A stretch of DNA of 64,000 nt from Pseudomonadota bacterium (lineage in GTDB: Bacteria; Pseudomonadota; Alphaproteobacteria; Rhizobiales; Rhizobiaceae), in contig JAEYDD010000072.1 in assembly GCA_023404095.1 (NCBI GenBank), positions 372,001-436,000 of the forward strand, written 5' to 3'. Position 1 is the first letter of the stretch, and each line of letters opens with the position of its first letter. Both the position numbers and the translations under genes were made by a program. Positions 49,882 to 59,411 of the stretch are shown here, in pieces. The notes beneath the pieces are model-generated. The model saw only the letters and a program-made list of their open reading frames with translations, was not told the DNA's origin and ran no database searches.

Positions 49882-50730
49882 TCAAGCCTTGTTGTCGGCT
49901 TCCTGCGATGGCGGCACCTGCGCCACATCCTCCTCCTCGGAGTCCGATTCCTCGGTGGCGCCCGCCCGCTGCCGTTCAATGAGTCGGGCCGTATAGATGG
50001 CAATCTCGTAGAGAAGGATGGTCGGCAGCGCAAGGCCGATCTGGGAGATCGGATCTGGCGGCGTCAGGATGGCAGCCGCAACGAAGGCGATCACGATTGC
50101 ATACTTACGCTTCTCGACCAGCGTCTGCGCGGAGATGAAGCCGGCGCGCACAAGCAGCGACGAGATCACCGGAAGCTGGAAGACCAGGCCGAAAGCGAAG
50201 ATCAGGGACATGATGAGCCCCAGATATTCGGAAACCTTCGGCAAAAGCTGGATCGAGACCTCCCCTTCGCCGCCCCCCTGCTCCATGGCCAGGAAGAACC
50301 ACATCACCATGGGCGTGAAGAAGAAGTAAACCAGGGCAGCACCGATCAAAAACAGGATCGGAGAGGCCACCAGGAACGGCAGGAAAGCGGCGCGCTCGTT
50401 TTTGTAGAGGCCGGGAGCAACGAACTTGTAGATCTGCTGGGCAATGACCGGAAAGGCGATCACCAGCGCGCCGAACATCGCCACCTTGATCTGGGTGAAG
50501 AAGAACTCCTGCGGAGCCGTATAGATCAGTTCGACGTTGCGGTGGGAAATTCCCGCCCACGACACCGCCCATTTGAACGGCAGCACGAGGATATTGAACA
50601 GGCCCTTGGCAAAATAGAAGCACACCAGAAATGCCACGAAGAATGCACCGACAGCCCACATGAGCCGGCGACGCAATTCGATCAGATGTTCGATCAGCGG
50701 CTGGGGCTTGTCCTCGTAGTCGCCGCTCAT
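49882..50730 (-). CDS. tatC: twin-arginine translocase subunit TatC
   Basis: The 282-residue inner-membrane protein is the Tat signal-peptide receptor. The N-terminal MSGDYEDKPQPLIEHLIELR with the conserved HLxELRRR motif and six hydrophobic helices are present, including FAFGLVFQLPVISSLLVRAG. The C-terminal tail is acidic (EESDSEEEDVAQVPPSQEAD). Its ATG overlaps the tatB stop by four bases. Confidence 0.97.
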   Translation of the reverse strand: MSGDYEDKPQPLIEHLIELRRRLMWAVGAFFVAFLVCFYFAKGLFNILVLPFKWAVSWAGISHRNVELIYTAPQEFFFTQIKVAMFGALVIAFPVIAQQIYKFVAPGLYKNERAAFLPFLVASPILFLIGAALVYFFFTPMVMWFFLAMEQGGGEGEVSIQLLPKVSEYLGLIMSLIFAFGLVFQLPVISSLLVRAGFISAQTLVEKRKYAIVIAFVAAAILTPPDPISQIGLALPTILLYEIAIYTARLIERQRAGATEESDSEEEDVAQVPPSQEADNKA

Positions 50731-51446
50731 GCCTCGTCCTTCTTCGACTTGCGCGTGGTCTTTTTCGTCGTATCGGCAGCAGCCTTCGTGGAGGCCTTCG
50801 TCTTCGGAGCCGCCTTGACGGTGGACGCTCCGGCGGGGGCGGGCCTGCGGGCGGGCGCCTTGGGCTCTGCGTCAGCAGCATCCGAAGGCGCCGTGCCGCG
50901 TGTCGCGGGCTTTTGCGGCGCCGGCACGGCCTCGACAGCCGCGGGAGCAGCGATCGGTGCGGACTTCACCGCCTGCACCGGTGCAGGCGGCAGAGGCGAA
51001 GCGGGCTGTGCTGCTGTAGGCCCCGCCGTTACCGGCGAGACGTCGGCAAGAGCCGACGGAAGCGTTCCGGCCGTGGCCAAGGCCGCAGGTTCTGCGTCAT
51101 CCTCTGCCTGCTCCGTGAACGCCGCAGGGCTGGCCTGCCTGCCGCTGGTGGACCGCGTGATATCCGACCTGATGTCTTCCCCCATCTGCCGCAACGGATT
51201 GACCGCCTCGCGGATGGTGTTCATCGGGTTGAGCCTCTGAGCGTCGTCGATCGTCTTGCGAACGTCGTCCAGGTCGGCCTCGCGCAGCGCTTCATCGAAC
51301 TGCTGGCGGAAGTCGCCGGCCATCGCACGCATCTTGGTAACAATACGGCCAAACGTCCTCAGCATCGGCGGGAGGTCCTTGGGACCCACCACGAGGATAA
51401 GAACGACAGCGATGACCAGGATTTCACTCCAGCCGACTTCAAGCAT
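50727..51446 (-). CDS. tatB: twin-arginine translocase subunit TatB
   Basis: The 239-residue protein starts MLEVGWSEILVIAVVLILVV followed by GPKDLPPMLRTFGRIVTKMR, the TatB transmembrane and amphipathic helices. The remaining 130 residues are Ala/Pro/Lys-rich and probably disordered, longer than in E. coli but usual in rhizobia. It cooperates with TatC in substrate binding. Confidence 0.95.
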   Translation of the reverse strand: MLEVGWSEILVIAVVLILVVGPKDLPPMLRTFGRIVTKMRAMAGDFRQQFDEALREADLDDVRKTIDDAQRLNPMNTIREAVNPLRQMGEDIRSDITRSTSGRQASPAAFTEQAEDDAEPAALATAGTLPSALADVSPVTAGPTAAQPASPLPPAPVQAVKSAPIAAPAAVEAVPAPQKPATRGTAPSDAADAEPKAPARRPAPAGASTVKAAPKTKASTKAAADTTKKTTRKSKKDEA

Positions 51447-51494
51447 CAGGCACTGTCCTCAGAAACCGCAACAAGCCGCCGCGACCGAAACCGG

Positions 51495-51692
51495 TCACTT
51501 GGTTTCGTCGGCCTTGTGATCGACGGTCTTCGCCGGATCGGTCGAAGCCGTCTCGTCGTCGGTCATGCCCTTCTTGAAGTTCTTGATGCCCTTCGCCACG
51601 TCGCCCATCAGTTCGGGGATCTTGCCGCGGCCGAAAAGCAGCAGCACCACCGCCAGAACGATCAGCCAATGCCAGATGCTGAAAGAACCCAT
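51495..51692 (-). CDS. tatA: twin-arginine translocase subunit TatA
   Basis: The 65-residue protein starts MGSFSIWHWLIVLAVVLLLF and continues GRGKIPELMGDVAKGIKNFK, the TatA signature (FGxGKIPELMGDVAKGIK). It forms the translocation assembly. It heads tatA-tatB-tatC, 43 bases downstream of the ABC ATPase gene. Confidence 0.97.
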   Translation of the reverse strand: MGSFSIWHWLIVLAVVLLLFGRGKIPELMGDVAKGIKNFKKGMTDDETASTDPAKTVDHKADETK

Positions 51693-51735
51693 TTGTTTTT
51701 GCTCCCTCTAGGAAATCCCAACCGATGTAGGATGT

Positions 51736-52839
51736 TCAAGCGTCTTTTTCAAACACTAGTATATCGCGTTCGTTAGCCGATACGGTGACTTCGCGCAATC
51801 CACTAGGAAGTTGACCGGCCCTTATCCGCGCGCGGACCAGTTGATCCGTCCCGGCAACGGCAAGTTCCAGCAGTTCGACCACCCCGAGGAACCGGCGCGA
51901 CAGCACGCGGGCGGGAATCGTACCATCCGACTGCGATACCGCAACGCCGGAAAGCCGCACGGCAATACGAACGTTGGCGCCATCCGCAAGCGACCCGGCA
52001 GGCACATTTCCCAGCGGCGTTTCCACCCTTCCCGATTTAACAAAGCCAGGGAAGATGTTGATTTCGGAGAAGAAACCGGCTGCAAAGATATCGGCTGGCT
52101 TGAGATAGAGTTCCTCTGCCGTCCCCACCTGCACGAGCCGCCCATCACGCAAAAGTGCAATGCGATCGGCCATCCGCATCGCCTCTTCGGCGTCGTGTGT
52201 GACAACGATCGCGGTCGCGCGACTGTGGCGCAGGATGGCAAGCGTGTCGGCGCGGATGGAATCCTTCAGGCGCGAATCGAGGCCGGAGAAAGGCTCGTCC
52301 ATCAGGAGGACCGACGGGCGCGGCGCCAATGCACGCGCCAGCGCGACACGCTGCTGCTCGCCGCCCGACAAGGCGTGGGGAAACTTGTCGGCATAATGCG
52401 CAAGCCCGACGCGTTCCAACGCGAACCTCGCCTCCTTCGTCGCCTCCGACTTCGGAAGTGCGGTCAGTCCGAAACGGACGTTGTCGAGCACCGACATATG
52501 CGGAAACAGCGCGAAGTCCTGGAACATCAGCCCGACGCCCCGCCGCTCCGGCGGCAGGAAGACGTTCGGGCCGGCGATTTCCTGGTCGTTGAGGAGCACC
52601 CGGCCGCCGCCCTGCGCCTCGATGCCCGCGGCGATCCGCAATAGCGTCGTCTTCCCCGAACCCGAAGGGCCGAGCAGGCAGAGCACCTCGCCCGGCTGCG
52701 CCGACATGGAAATGCCGCGGATCGTCTCCTTGCCGTGATAGCTGTGATGAATGTCCTCGAAGGACAACTTGGCCGCGAACGTGACGGCGGAGGCTGTCCG
52801 CGGTTCGATCCCGTTCAGATTCGACGACCCCGACGCCAT
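51736..52839 (-). CDS. orphan ABC transporter ATPase (FbpC/PotA-like)
   Basis: The 367-residue ATPase has Walker A GPSGSGKTTLL, the Q-loop in MFQDFALFPHMS, signature LSGGEQQRVALARALA, Walker B VLLMDEPFSGLD and H-loop VVTHDAEEA. The C-terminal 130 residues form a TOBE-like regulatory region (FPGFVKSGRVETPLGNVPAG), as in ferric-iron FbpC, sulfate or polyamine importers. No permease or binding protein lies nearby. It sits between scpB and tatA, an order I do not expect in related genomes. ATG 52839 (MASGSSNLNGIEPR) is preferred over 52881. Confidence 0.82.
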   Translation of the reverse strand: MASGSSNLNGIEPRTASAVTFAAKLSFEDIHHSYHGKETIRGISMSAQPGEVLCLLGPSGSGKTTLLRIAAGIEAQGGGRVLLNDQEIAGPNVFLPPERRGVGLMFQDFALFPHMSVLDNVRFGLTALPKSEATKEARFALERVGLAHYADKFPHALSGGEQQRVALARALAPRPSVLLMDEPFSGLDSRLKDSIRADTLAILRHSRATAIVVTHDAEEAMRMADRIALLRDGRLVQVGTAEELYLKPADIFAAGFFSEINIFPGFVKSGRVETPLGNVPAGSLADGANVRIAVRLSGVAVSQSDGTIPARVLSRRFLGVVELLELAVAGTDQLVRARIRAGQLPSGLREVTVSANERDILVFEKDA

Positions 52840-52941
52840 GCCTGCCAATCCCTGCCTGCGTCCATGGACGGAAGATCCCATGGCGCTTTTGCCGTTCCGC
52901 CGAGAAAAGCGGTGGCAATTCAGGGCGACGATAACCTTCAG

Positions 52942-53658
52942 CTATTCGTCTTCTTTTCCGCCTGGTGTCAAGAGGCCAAGCTCCTCCAGGTCCATGGAGG
53001 TGATCGGATCCTCGTCCTCGGCGACCTCGTCTTCGCCCAGTGGCAGCGGGATCTGGAAGTTCGACGGTATCCGTCCGGACAGCAGGCCGGCCCCTTTCAA
53101 CTCCTCCAGTCCCGGCAGATCGCGCAGCTCTTCGAGGCCGAAGTGATCCAGGAAATCCTTTGTCGTCCCGAACGTAACCGGGCGACCCGGGGTGCGGCGC
53201 CGGCCGCGGAAACGGACCCAGCCGGCCTCGAGCAGGACGTCCAGCGTGCCCTTGGAGGTCTGGACGCCGCGGATATCCTCGATCTCCGCGCGGGTAACGG
53301 GCTGGTGATAGGCGATGATGGAGAGGACCTCCAGGGCCGCACGCGACAACTTGCGCGTCTCGGTCTCGTCGCCCCTTACAACAAAGGAAAGATCGGGCGC
53401 GGTGCGAAATGCCCAGTGGTCGCCGACCTGGACGAGATTGACGCCGCGCCCGGCATAGAGCGCCTTCAACTGCCGCATGACGTGGCCGACGTCGACGCCC
53501 GCCGGCAGGCGGTCGGCGATGTAGCCTTCGGGCACGGGGCCGGCGGACGCGAAAACCAGCGCCTCGGCAATCCGGGCCGCCTCGTGAAGGCGCCGCGGAT
53601 CGACGACAGTGGCGCCCTCGCCTGCCGCAAAGTCCTCGTTTCCGCTGAGCTCAGACAC
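52942..53658 (-). CDS. scpB: segregation and condensation protein B
   Basis: The 238-residue protein joins ScpA and SMC in chromosome compaction. Two winged-helix units are visible (AARIAEALVFASAGPVPEGY and AALEVLSIIAYHQPVTRAEI), with the conserved RGVQTSKGTLDVLLEAGWVR. I choose GTG 53658 (start VSELSGNEDFAAGEG), which overlaps the scpA stop by eight bases and has GAGG upstream, over a frame start at 53685. Confidence 0.93.
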   Translation of the reverse strand: MSELSGNEDFAAGEGATVVDPRRLHEAARIAEALVFASAGPVPEGYIADRLPAGVDVGHVMRQLKALYAGRGVNLVQVGDHWAFRTAPDLSFVVRGDETETRKLSRAALEVLSIIAYHQPVTRAEIEDIRGVQTSKGTLDVLLEAGWVRFRGRRRTPGRPVTFGTTKDFLDHFGLEELRDLPGLEELKGAGLLSGRIPSNFQIPLPLGEDEVAEDEDPITSMDLEELGLLTPGGKEDE

Positions 53659-54511
53659 GATCGACGTCCTCTTCTGCCGAAGCACCCGCCTGCCCGCCGC
53701 GACGAAGGTAGATCGGCTGAAATACCCCTTCCTGGCGGATCTCCAGGCGCCCCTCGCGCACCATCTCCAGCGATGCCGCGAACGCGCTGGCCATCGCCGT
53801 CTTGCGTTCCTGCGGATCCGTCAGGTAGCGCAGCAGGTAATGGTCCAGCGCCGTCCAGTCCTCGACCTCGCCGATCATCCGGTAAAGCACCTCGCGCGCC
53901 TCCACCAGCGACCAGACATTTCGCTTCTCGATCGTGACCTGCGTCACCGCGCTGCGCTGCCGCAGCGAGGCATAAGCGCTCAGAAGGTCGTAGAGAGAGG
54001 CATCGAACGCCGACCGGCGCTCGGTAGGGATGTGCTCCGGTGCCCCGCGGGCGAAAAAGTCCCGGCCCAGCCGGTTGCGATTGACGAGCCGCGTCGCGGC
54101 GTCCCGCATCGCTTCCAGCCGCTTCAGGCGGAAGGCCAAGGTCGCGGCCATTTCCTCGCCGGACGGGCCTCCGTCCTTCGGCTGCTGCGGAATGAGCAAG
54201 CGCGATTTGAGATAGGCCAGCCACGCCGCCATCACCAGATAATCGGCGGCAAGCTCTATGCGGATGCGCTGCGCGCGATCAATGAAGGCGATGTACTGCT
54301 CCGCAAGCGCCAGGACCGAAATCCGCGCTAGGTCCACCTTCTGCGTGCGGGCGAGGTGCAGCAGCAGATCCAGCGGGCCTTCAAAGCCGGCGATGTCGAC
54401 CACCAGCCCTTCCTCGTGCAGGCCGCGGCCGTCATTGTCCTGCCACAGCTCCTCCATCGGTGCATTGTCCGATGTCCGCCCGTTCTGCGACTTCACCCGC
54501 GATCCGTTCAC
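53651..54511 (-). CDS. scpA: segregation and condensation protein A
   Basis: The 286-residue kleisin-like subunit bridges SMC heads. The conserved FEGPLDLLLHLARTQKVDLA followed by ISVLALAEQYIAFI and LVMAAWLAYLKSRLLIP is present; the C-terminal winged helix (VTQVTIEKRNVWSLVEARE) binds SMC. The GTG at 54511 is chosen because GGGAG stands just upstream; ATG 54457 (MEELWQDNDGRG) is an alternative. It follows nagZ by 39 bases. Confidence 0.92.
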   Translation of the reverse strand: MNGSRVKSQNGRTSDNAPMEELWQDNDGRGLHEEGLVVDIAGFEGPLDLLLHLARTQKVDLARISVLALAEQYIAFIDRAQRIRIELAADYLVMAAWLAYLKSRLLIPQQPKDGGPSGEEMAATLAFRLKRLEAMRDAATRLVNRNRLGRDFFARGAPEHIPTERRSAFDASLYDLLSAYASLRQRSAVTQVTIEKRNVWSLVEAREVLYRMIGEVEDWTALDHYLLRYLTDPQERKTAMASAFAASLEMVREGRLEIRQEGVFQPIYLRRGGQAGASAEEDVDRV

Positions 54512-54550
54512 ATGGGCTCCCTGCGCGACCTGCCGAAGCGATGGCACCCC

Positions 54551-55570
54551 TCAGGAGACCGCGATCAGCGCGTTGAATTCGTCCCGCAAGGCCTGCTCGT
54601 CCGCACCATCGGCCTTCGGGAAACCAGCCATCACCGCATCGGCGCGCCGGCGGCTTTCTCCTGCCAGCGGCGGCACGTTCTCGGCAACCGCGATCATTTC
54701 CTCCATGATGCCGTGGCAATGCAAGACCAAATCGAGCCCAGCCGCGACAATGCCACGCGCACGGGTTGCGATATCGCCGCGCAGCGCGTTCATCGAGACG
54801 TCGTCCGACATCAAAAGGCCGTCGAAGCCGATATGGCCGCGAATGATGTCGCGGACCACCTTCTCCGACGTCGTCGCCGGGTTGTCGGCATCGATCTCGG
54901 TAAAGACGATGTGGGCCGACATTGCCATCAGCTCGTCGCGCATCCGCTGGAAGGGCACGAAATCGACGGCCTCGAGCTCGGCGATGGTCGCTGTCACGAC
55001 CGGCAGATCGTGATGCGAATCGACCATGGTGCGGCCATGGCCCGGCATATGCTTCATGACAGGTAGGAGCCCGCCGGCCTTCAGGCCGTCGGAGGCCGCC
55101 CTGCCCATTGCCGCAACGATGCCCGGCTCCTGACCGTAGGCGCGGTTGCCGATCACGTCGTGCACACCAGGCACGGCGACGTCGAGCACCGGAAGGCAAT
55201 CGACGTTCACGCCGAGGCGCGACAGATCGAAGGCGAACAGGCGCGACATCAGCCAGGCAGCGCGCAGGCCCTTCTCCTCATCCTGCCGGTAAATGGCGCC
55301 GAGGGCTGCCGCATTCGGATACTGCGGCACGTAGGGCGGCTTGACGCGCTGGACGCGCCCGCCCTCCTGATCGATGAGGACGGGGATGGCGGGATCGCCG
55401 CCGACCGTTTCGCGCATTGAAGCGGTCAGGTCTGCGACCTGCGAGGGTTCGCCGATGTTGCGGCCGAAAAGGATGAAGCCCCAAGGACGCTCGTCCCTGA
55501 AAAAGGCCTTCTCATCTTCGGTCAGCGCGAGGCCTTTGCAGCCGGAAAGGAAAGATTTCGATTCGCTCAT
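54551..55570 (-). CDS. nagZ: beta-N-acetylhexosaminidase (NagZ)
   Basis: The 339-residue GH3 enzyme removes N-acetylglucosamine from muropeptides in the cytoplasm during peptidoglycan recycling. Motifs: VLIDQEGGRVQRVKPPYVPQ, then KHMPGHGRTMVDSHHDLPVV with the catalytic Asp/His dyad loop and LLMSDDVSMNALRG with the nucleophile Asp. ATG 55570 (MSESKSFLSGCKGLAL) opens the conserved domain; the frame extends to 55681 without support. It lies between the SPOR protein gene and scpA. Confidence 0.94.
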   Translation of the reverse strand: MSESKSFLSGCKGLALTEDEKAFFRDERPWGFILFGRNIGEPSQVADLTASMRETVGGDPAIPVLIDQEGGRVQRVKPPYVPQYPNAAALGAIYRQDEEKGLRAAWLMSRLFAFDLSRLGVNVDCLPVLDVAVPGVHDVIGNRAYGQEPGIVAAMGRAASDGLKAGGLLPVMKHMPGHGRTMVDSHHDLPVVTATIAELEAVDFVPFQRMRDELMAMSAHIVFTEIDADNPATTSEKVVRDIIRGHIGFDGLLMSDDVSMNALRGDIATRARGIVAAGLDLVLHCHGIMEEMIAVAENVPPLAGESRRRADAVMAGFPKADGADEQALRDEFNALIAVS

Positions 55571-55820
55571 GCCCGAATCATAAGCTCCTTGCAGCGAAAG
55601 GCGAGAGCGGAATGCCAATGATCGATGATAAGAACCGATTGCACAGGTCGATCTCGGTTTCCTGCAAGGCGAAAACCGCATTCCGGTCCGCCGCGCATTT
55701 CAACGACATCCGCGCCCCGAAAGCGATCGGCCATGCGGTCAGACCATATCCGCTCCCAGCGGCGTCGAAATCCTCGCCCGATGCCAGGCATATTAGGTCC
55801 GCCCCTCGTTCACTGGGAGC
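55571..55820. other. gap between nagZ and the SPOR protein terminator
   Basis: I see no gene in these 250 bases. Frames such as 55567-55791 have shadow composition. The stretch probably contains the nagZ-scpAB promoter, since a terminator closes the upstream SPOR gene. Confidence 0.4.
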
Positions 55821-55857
55821 CAAAAACAGATGGCGCGCCCAGAGGACGCGCCATCTG
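55821..55857 (-). terminator. Rho-independent terminator of the SPOR gene
   Basis: On the minus strand CAGATGGCGCG and CGCGCCATCTG form a perfect 11-base-pair stem with a nine-base loop (55827-55837, 55847-55857), followed by TTTTTGG. It lies 20 bases after the SPOR gene stop. Confidence 0.88.
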
Positions 55858-55877
55858 TGATTTCAGGATCGCCGCGG

Positions 55878-58800
55878 TCAGCGCGTGACGAGGCAGCTCC
55901 CGCCCGCCGACTTGTACTTGGCGCAAAGAGCATTGGCTTCTTCGCGCGAACCGGCCGGAATGCGGACCCGGTAGTACGTGCCCTTGCCGGCGATGTCCGC
56001 GCGCTTGATGTCGACACCGCGACCGGCAATCACGCCGAACTTGGCTGACAGGCTGTTGTAGGACTTCTGCGCCTCCGCTTCCGAAGGCAGCGACGCGATC
56101 TGGATGACGTAGCCGCCGGGGTTGGCCGGTGCTGTGGCCGCAGCCGCGGGGGCCTCCGGCTGTCCGGCAGGAGCGTCGGAAAGCGCCGCAGTTTCCGTCG
56201 GTCGTGCATCGGTCACGCGGCCGCGTTCGGTAACGGTCCCCACGACCTCCACCGGCTGCTCGGCCGGCCGGGTTGCCGGAACCGGAGCGCCCACCGCGGC
56301 CTCGCCTGCGGGAGGGGCGCCGATGGTCGTCGTCTTGACCTGGCGGACCGGAGCGGTTCCATCGACCGATGCGCCGGCAACTTCCTGCAGGGCACGATCG
56401 TCGCCGTTGGCAGCGGCAGCCGCATTGTCGGCCGCCACGGCGCGCAGGCCAGCATCGCCTCCTGCCGCTGCGACTGCGCCGGCATCGGCGACCGCGCTGC
56501 CACTGGTTTCGGCAGGCTGCGTGCTTTCCGCCAGAGCGGGAGCATTTTCTGGTTCCGTCACCGGCTCTTCCCGCGCGACCAGCGTGCCATCCGGCTTGAC
56601 GATCATCGTGCGGACCTTGCGCGGGGAAACGACGGGGGCCTTGGCTTCCTGTTCGGAAGCGACATCGGCCTGATCGTCCACGCCTGGCAGCAGACGCTCG
56701 TCCTCTGCAGCGGCGGTGGCCGTACCGTCAGCCGACAGATCTTCGATCGGGCCATCGTTCGGCAGAGATTCGGGCGTCAGCGTACGCTGAACCACGTCGA
56801 CCGGTTCCTCGGTGGTGGTGACCAGTTGCTCCTGGCGCGGTCCGGCATCCTGTTTGCCGGCAACGCGATCGTAGACCGCCTTGTCCTGATTCGGAACGCT
56901 CTTGCCGCCGCGCTCTTCCGGCACGATCTTGACCGGCTCCTTGTCGGCCATGATGACGCGTGGTTCACCCGAACCACTCCCAACGACACCAGCGCTTGAG
57001 AGATAGGCGTAGACGCCGCCGCCGCCGAGAACAACCGCCGTCGCGGCAACGGCGGCGATCAGCAGGCCGCGACCGCGGCGGGCCGGCTCATTGTAACCGT
57101 CGCCGACATAGTCGTCGTCCACCTGCTGCGCGTCGAGCGGGATGGCGTGACGCTCGGGCTGCGAAAGCGAACGGCGCAGGTCTTCCTCCAGCGCTCTGTC
57201 GAACTCGTCGGCCTGGCCGGGCGCCGCCTTGCCGGAAACCGGCGCCGGTGCGGCGGTACCGCGATCCAGACCCTGGCCATTGCGCGTGGCGGCCGGATCC
57301 GGGGCAAAGAGCTGCGCCATCTCGGCATCGATATCGAGATCGTAATCCGGCTGCTGGACCGGCGGGCGCTCCTTCTCCACGGCCGGAAGCTGCGGCACGT
57401 TGAGATCACCGACCTGACCGACGCTGACGTCGGTTTCCGCAATCAGCGACGGATCAAAGGGCAGAACCGAATCGTAATCCTCCCGTTCCGCGGCGCGGAT
57501 CGGCGCGGGCGCCGGGGGAACAGGAGCCGGTTCAAAGCGCTGCACGGGCGAGGTGGCAGCGACCGGGGCAGCCATGGCCGGTGCCGGCGCGGCCGGAGCC
57601 GGTGAAGGCGACGGCGACGGCGTGGGAATGAAGGGGGCGGGCGCTGCAGCGCGCGCAACGGCTACGGCTGCCGGGGCCACGATCGGTTCGGGAGCCGAGA
57701 CGGGGGCCACAGCAGCCTCCGGAGCCGGACCAAGGTCGGGCGTATCCATGTCGAATTCGATGTCCGACAGATCAAGCTCGAAGTTGGCGAAAGGATCGCT
57801 CGGATCGTCCGAAGAAATGTTGGAAACCGGTTCGGCGGCGATGTGGGCCGCTATCGGCTCCTGCGTGATGACGGGTTCGGCGGCGGGCTTAGCGGTCGCA
57901 GCGGCGCCGGCCATAAATGGAGTGGCAGGTACAGGCTCCAGCGGAGCAAGGGTCGCGGGCGCCGCGGCGGCGGCAGTCGGCTGCAAGAATCCAGGCTCGA
58001 CCTGCGTCTGTCGCCCAGGGGCGACGGGGGTCGCACGGCTGAACTTGACGTTCGAGAACCCTTCCAGCGTCCCCGGCCGCGGCCGGACGGGCTCGACGGG
58101 CGCGATCACCGGTGGCCGGCTCTCGGGAACGGGGAACCGCTCCACTTCGGCCAGAAGCTCGTCGAGATCAAGGTTGACGGCGGCCGGAACCGGCGGTGCA
58201 ACCGCGTAGCTGGGCTCGACTGCGGCGTAGGCTTCTGCTGCGGCGTCTTGGGCAACACTGGTCGAAAGCAGGTCTTCGGCACCAACGAGAGCGGTCTCCG
58301 CATGCGGTTCGGGCGTCCACTCGGGGACGAAATCGACGGCAGCGATCTCGACGGGCAGCTCCTCGACCTCGAAATGTGCTCCCTCGCCGATTGCCGGAGT
58401 TACCGGCACCGGCTCGGCATAGGCTGCCGTGGCTTCTGCAGCATGGACATCATACGGCTCAAGGACGGGAAGGGATTCGACCAGCGATTCCTGCAAAACG
58501 CCCGCATGGGTCGCGCCAGTGTGCACGACGGCAAATCCGGCCGCGGCGGGGTCATAGGCATCACCCACGGCGTGGGGGGCCAGATCGGTGCGCCGCGGCT
58601 CGACATGCTCGTGCAGTTGCGGCTGAACGGAGATCGAGGCCGGCTCATCCTGACGCCCCGAGAGCAAAACGGGCGGGACATCCAGACGGGCAGGTTCCGG
58701 CTGGTCAGCGAAGGCCTCGCCCAGCGAAAGCTCCAACTCCTGATCGAGATCAAGCGACAGCGACGGCTCGGCAGCCACGGGCGCGACGGGAGCCTCGACG

Positions 58801-59351
58801 GGCTGGAGCCCCAGAAACGCAGGCTCCGCAAATGCAGGCTGGGGAGCGGCGACCTCTTCCGGCTCGAGCGACGGCGCAAACGCCTCCGGCTGAAGCGATT
58901 CATAGCCACCCTGCCCTGCATCCGGAACGGCATCCGGAAATTCAGGCGCAACAGGCGCGACTACGAACTCATGCTCGACCTCGATCTCGTCCAGCGCCGC
59001 CACCAACGGCTGCACCAAAGGCTCCGGGTCTGCATCATCGACACGCTCGACGGCCGGAACGACATCTGCGACGTCACGGGCATTCTGGTTGACCGCGACG
59101 GGCTCCGCGGGCTCATCAAGATCGCCCGCAGGATCAAGAGAGGGGGCATCGTAGCGCGCGAACTCGCGAAGCAACTCGCCCTCGAGATCGAAGACGGGCT
59201 CCTGAAGAGGTTCGGGCGGAACGGGACGCGCCGCCGTCGGCACATTGCGTGGCTCGTAGCCGACAATGCGTGCCAGTTCCGCCAAAGGATCATCGTCCGA
59301 CAGCAGGTCGATGTCAGCGGCTCCGCTTCTCGCAAGGTTCTTGTCTGCCAT
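55878..59351 (-). CDS. SPOR-domain cell-division or envelope protein
   Basis: The 1,157-residue protein starts MADKNLARSGAADIDLLSDD. About 770 residues of acidic, Ala/Pro/Glu-rich low-complexity sequence precede one transmembrane helix (GLLIAAVAATAVVLGGGGVY, near residue 785). A periplasmic linker rich in Ala and Pro leads to a C-terminal SPOR domain (about 1080-1157: GGYVIQIASLPSEAEAQKSY, then YYRVRIPAGSREEANALCAK). SPOR domains bind denuded glycan at division sites. The orientation places the long acidic part in the cytoplasm. It lies between argS and nagZ, the usual rhizobial place. The acidic part yields long antisense frames without meaning. Confidence 0.88.
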   Translation of the reverse strand: MADKNLARSGAADIDLLSDDDPLAELARIVGYEPRNVPTAARPVPPEPLQEPVFDLEGELLREFARYDAPSLDPAGDLDEPAEPVAVNQNARDVADVVPAVERVDDADPEPLVQPLVAALDEIEVEHEFVVAPVAPEFPDAVPDAGQGGYESLQPEAFAPSLEPEEVAAPQPAFAEPAFLGLQPVEAPVAPVAAEPSLSLDLDQELELSLGEAFADQPEPARLDVPPVLLSGRQDEPASISVQPQLHEHVEPRRTDLAPHAVGDAYDPAAAGFAVVHTGATHAGVLQESLVESLPVLEPYDVHAAEATAAYAEPVPVTPAIGEGAHFEVEELPVEIAAVDFVPEWTPEPHAETALVGAEDLLSTSVAQDAAAEAYAAVEPSYAVAPPVPAAVNLDLDELLAEVERFPVPESRPPVIAPVEPVRPRPGTLEGFSNVKFSRATPVAPGRQTQVEPGFLQPTAAAAAPATLAPLEPVPATPFMAGAAATAKPAAEPVITQEPIAAHIAAEPVSNISSDDPSDPFANFELDLSDIEFDMDTPDLGPAPEAAVAPVSAPEPIVAPAAVAVARAAAPAPFIPTPSPSPSPAPAAPAPAMAAPVAATSPVQRFEPAPVPPAPAPIRAAEREDYDSVLPFDPSLIAETDVSVGQVGDLNVPQLPAVEKERPPVQQPDYDLDIDAEMAQLFAPDPAATRNGQGLDRGTAAPAPVSGKAAPGQADEFDRALEEDLRRSLSQPERHAIPLDAQQVDDDYVGDGYNEPARRGRGLLIAAVAATAVVLGGGGVYAYLSSAGVVGSGSGEPRVIMADKEPVKIVPEERGGKSVPNQDKAVYDRVAGKQDAGPRQEQLVTTTEEPVDVVQRTLTPESLPNDGPIEDLSADGTATAAAEDERLLPGVDDQADVASEQEAKAPVVSPRKVRTMIVKPDGTLVAREEPVTEPENAPALAESTQPAETSGSAVADAGAVAAAGGDAGLRAVAADNAAAAANGDDRALQEVAGASVDGTAPVRQVKTTTIGAPPAGEAAVGAPVPATRPAEQPVEVVGTVTERGRVTDARPTETAALSDAPAGQPEAPAAAATAPANPGGYVIQIASLPSEAEAQKSYNSLSAKFGVIAGRGVDIKRADIAGKGTYYRVRIPAGSREEANALCAKYKSAGGSCLVTR

Positions 59352-59411
59352 ACTGCTCCACTCACAAGCTACAAATCGCGTCTGCCAGCTTATTGTGGGC
59401 AAATGGTGACG

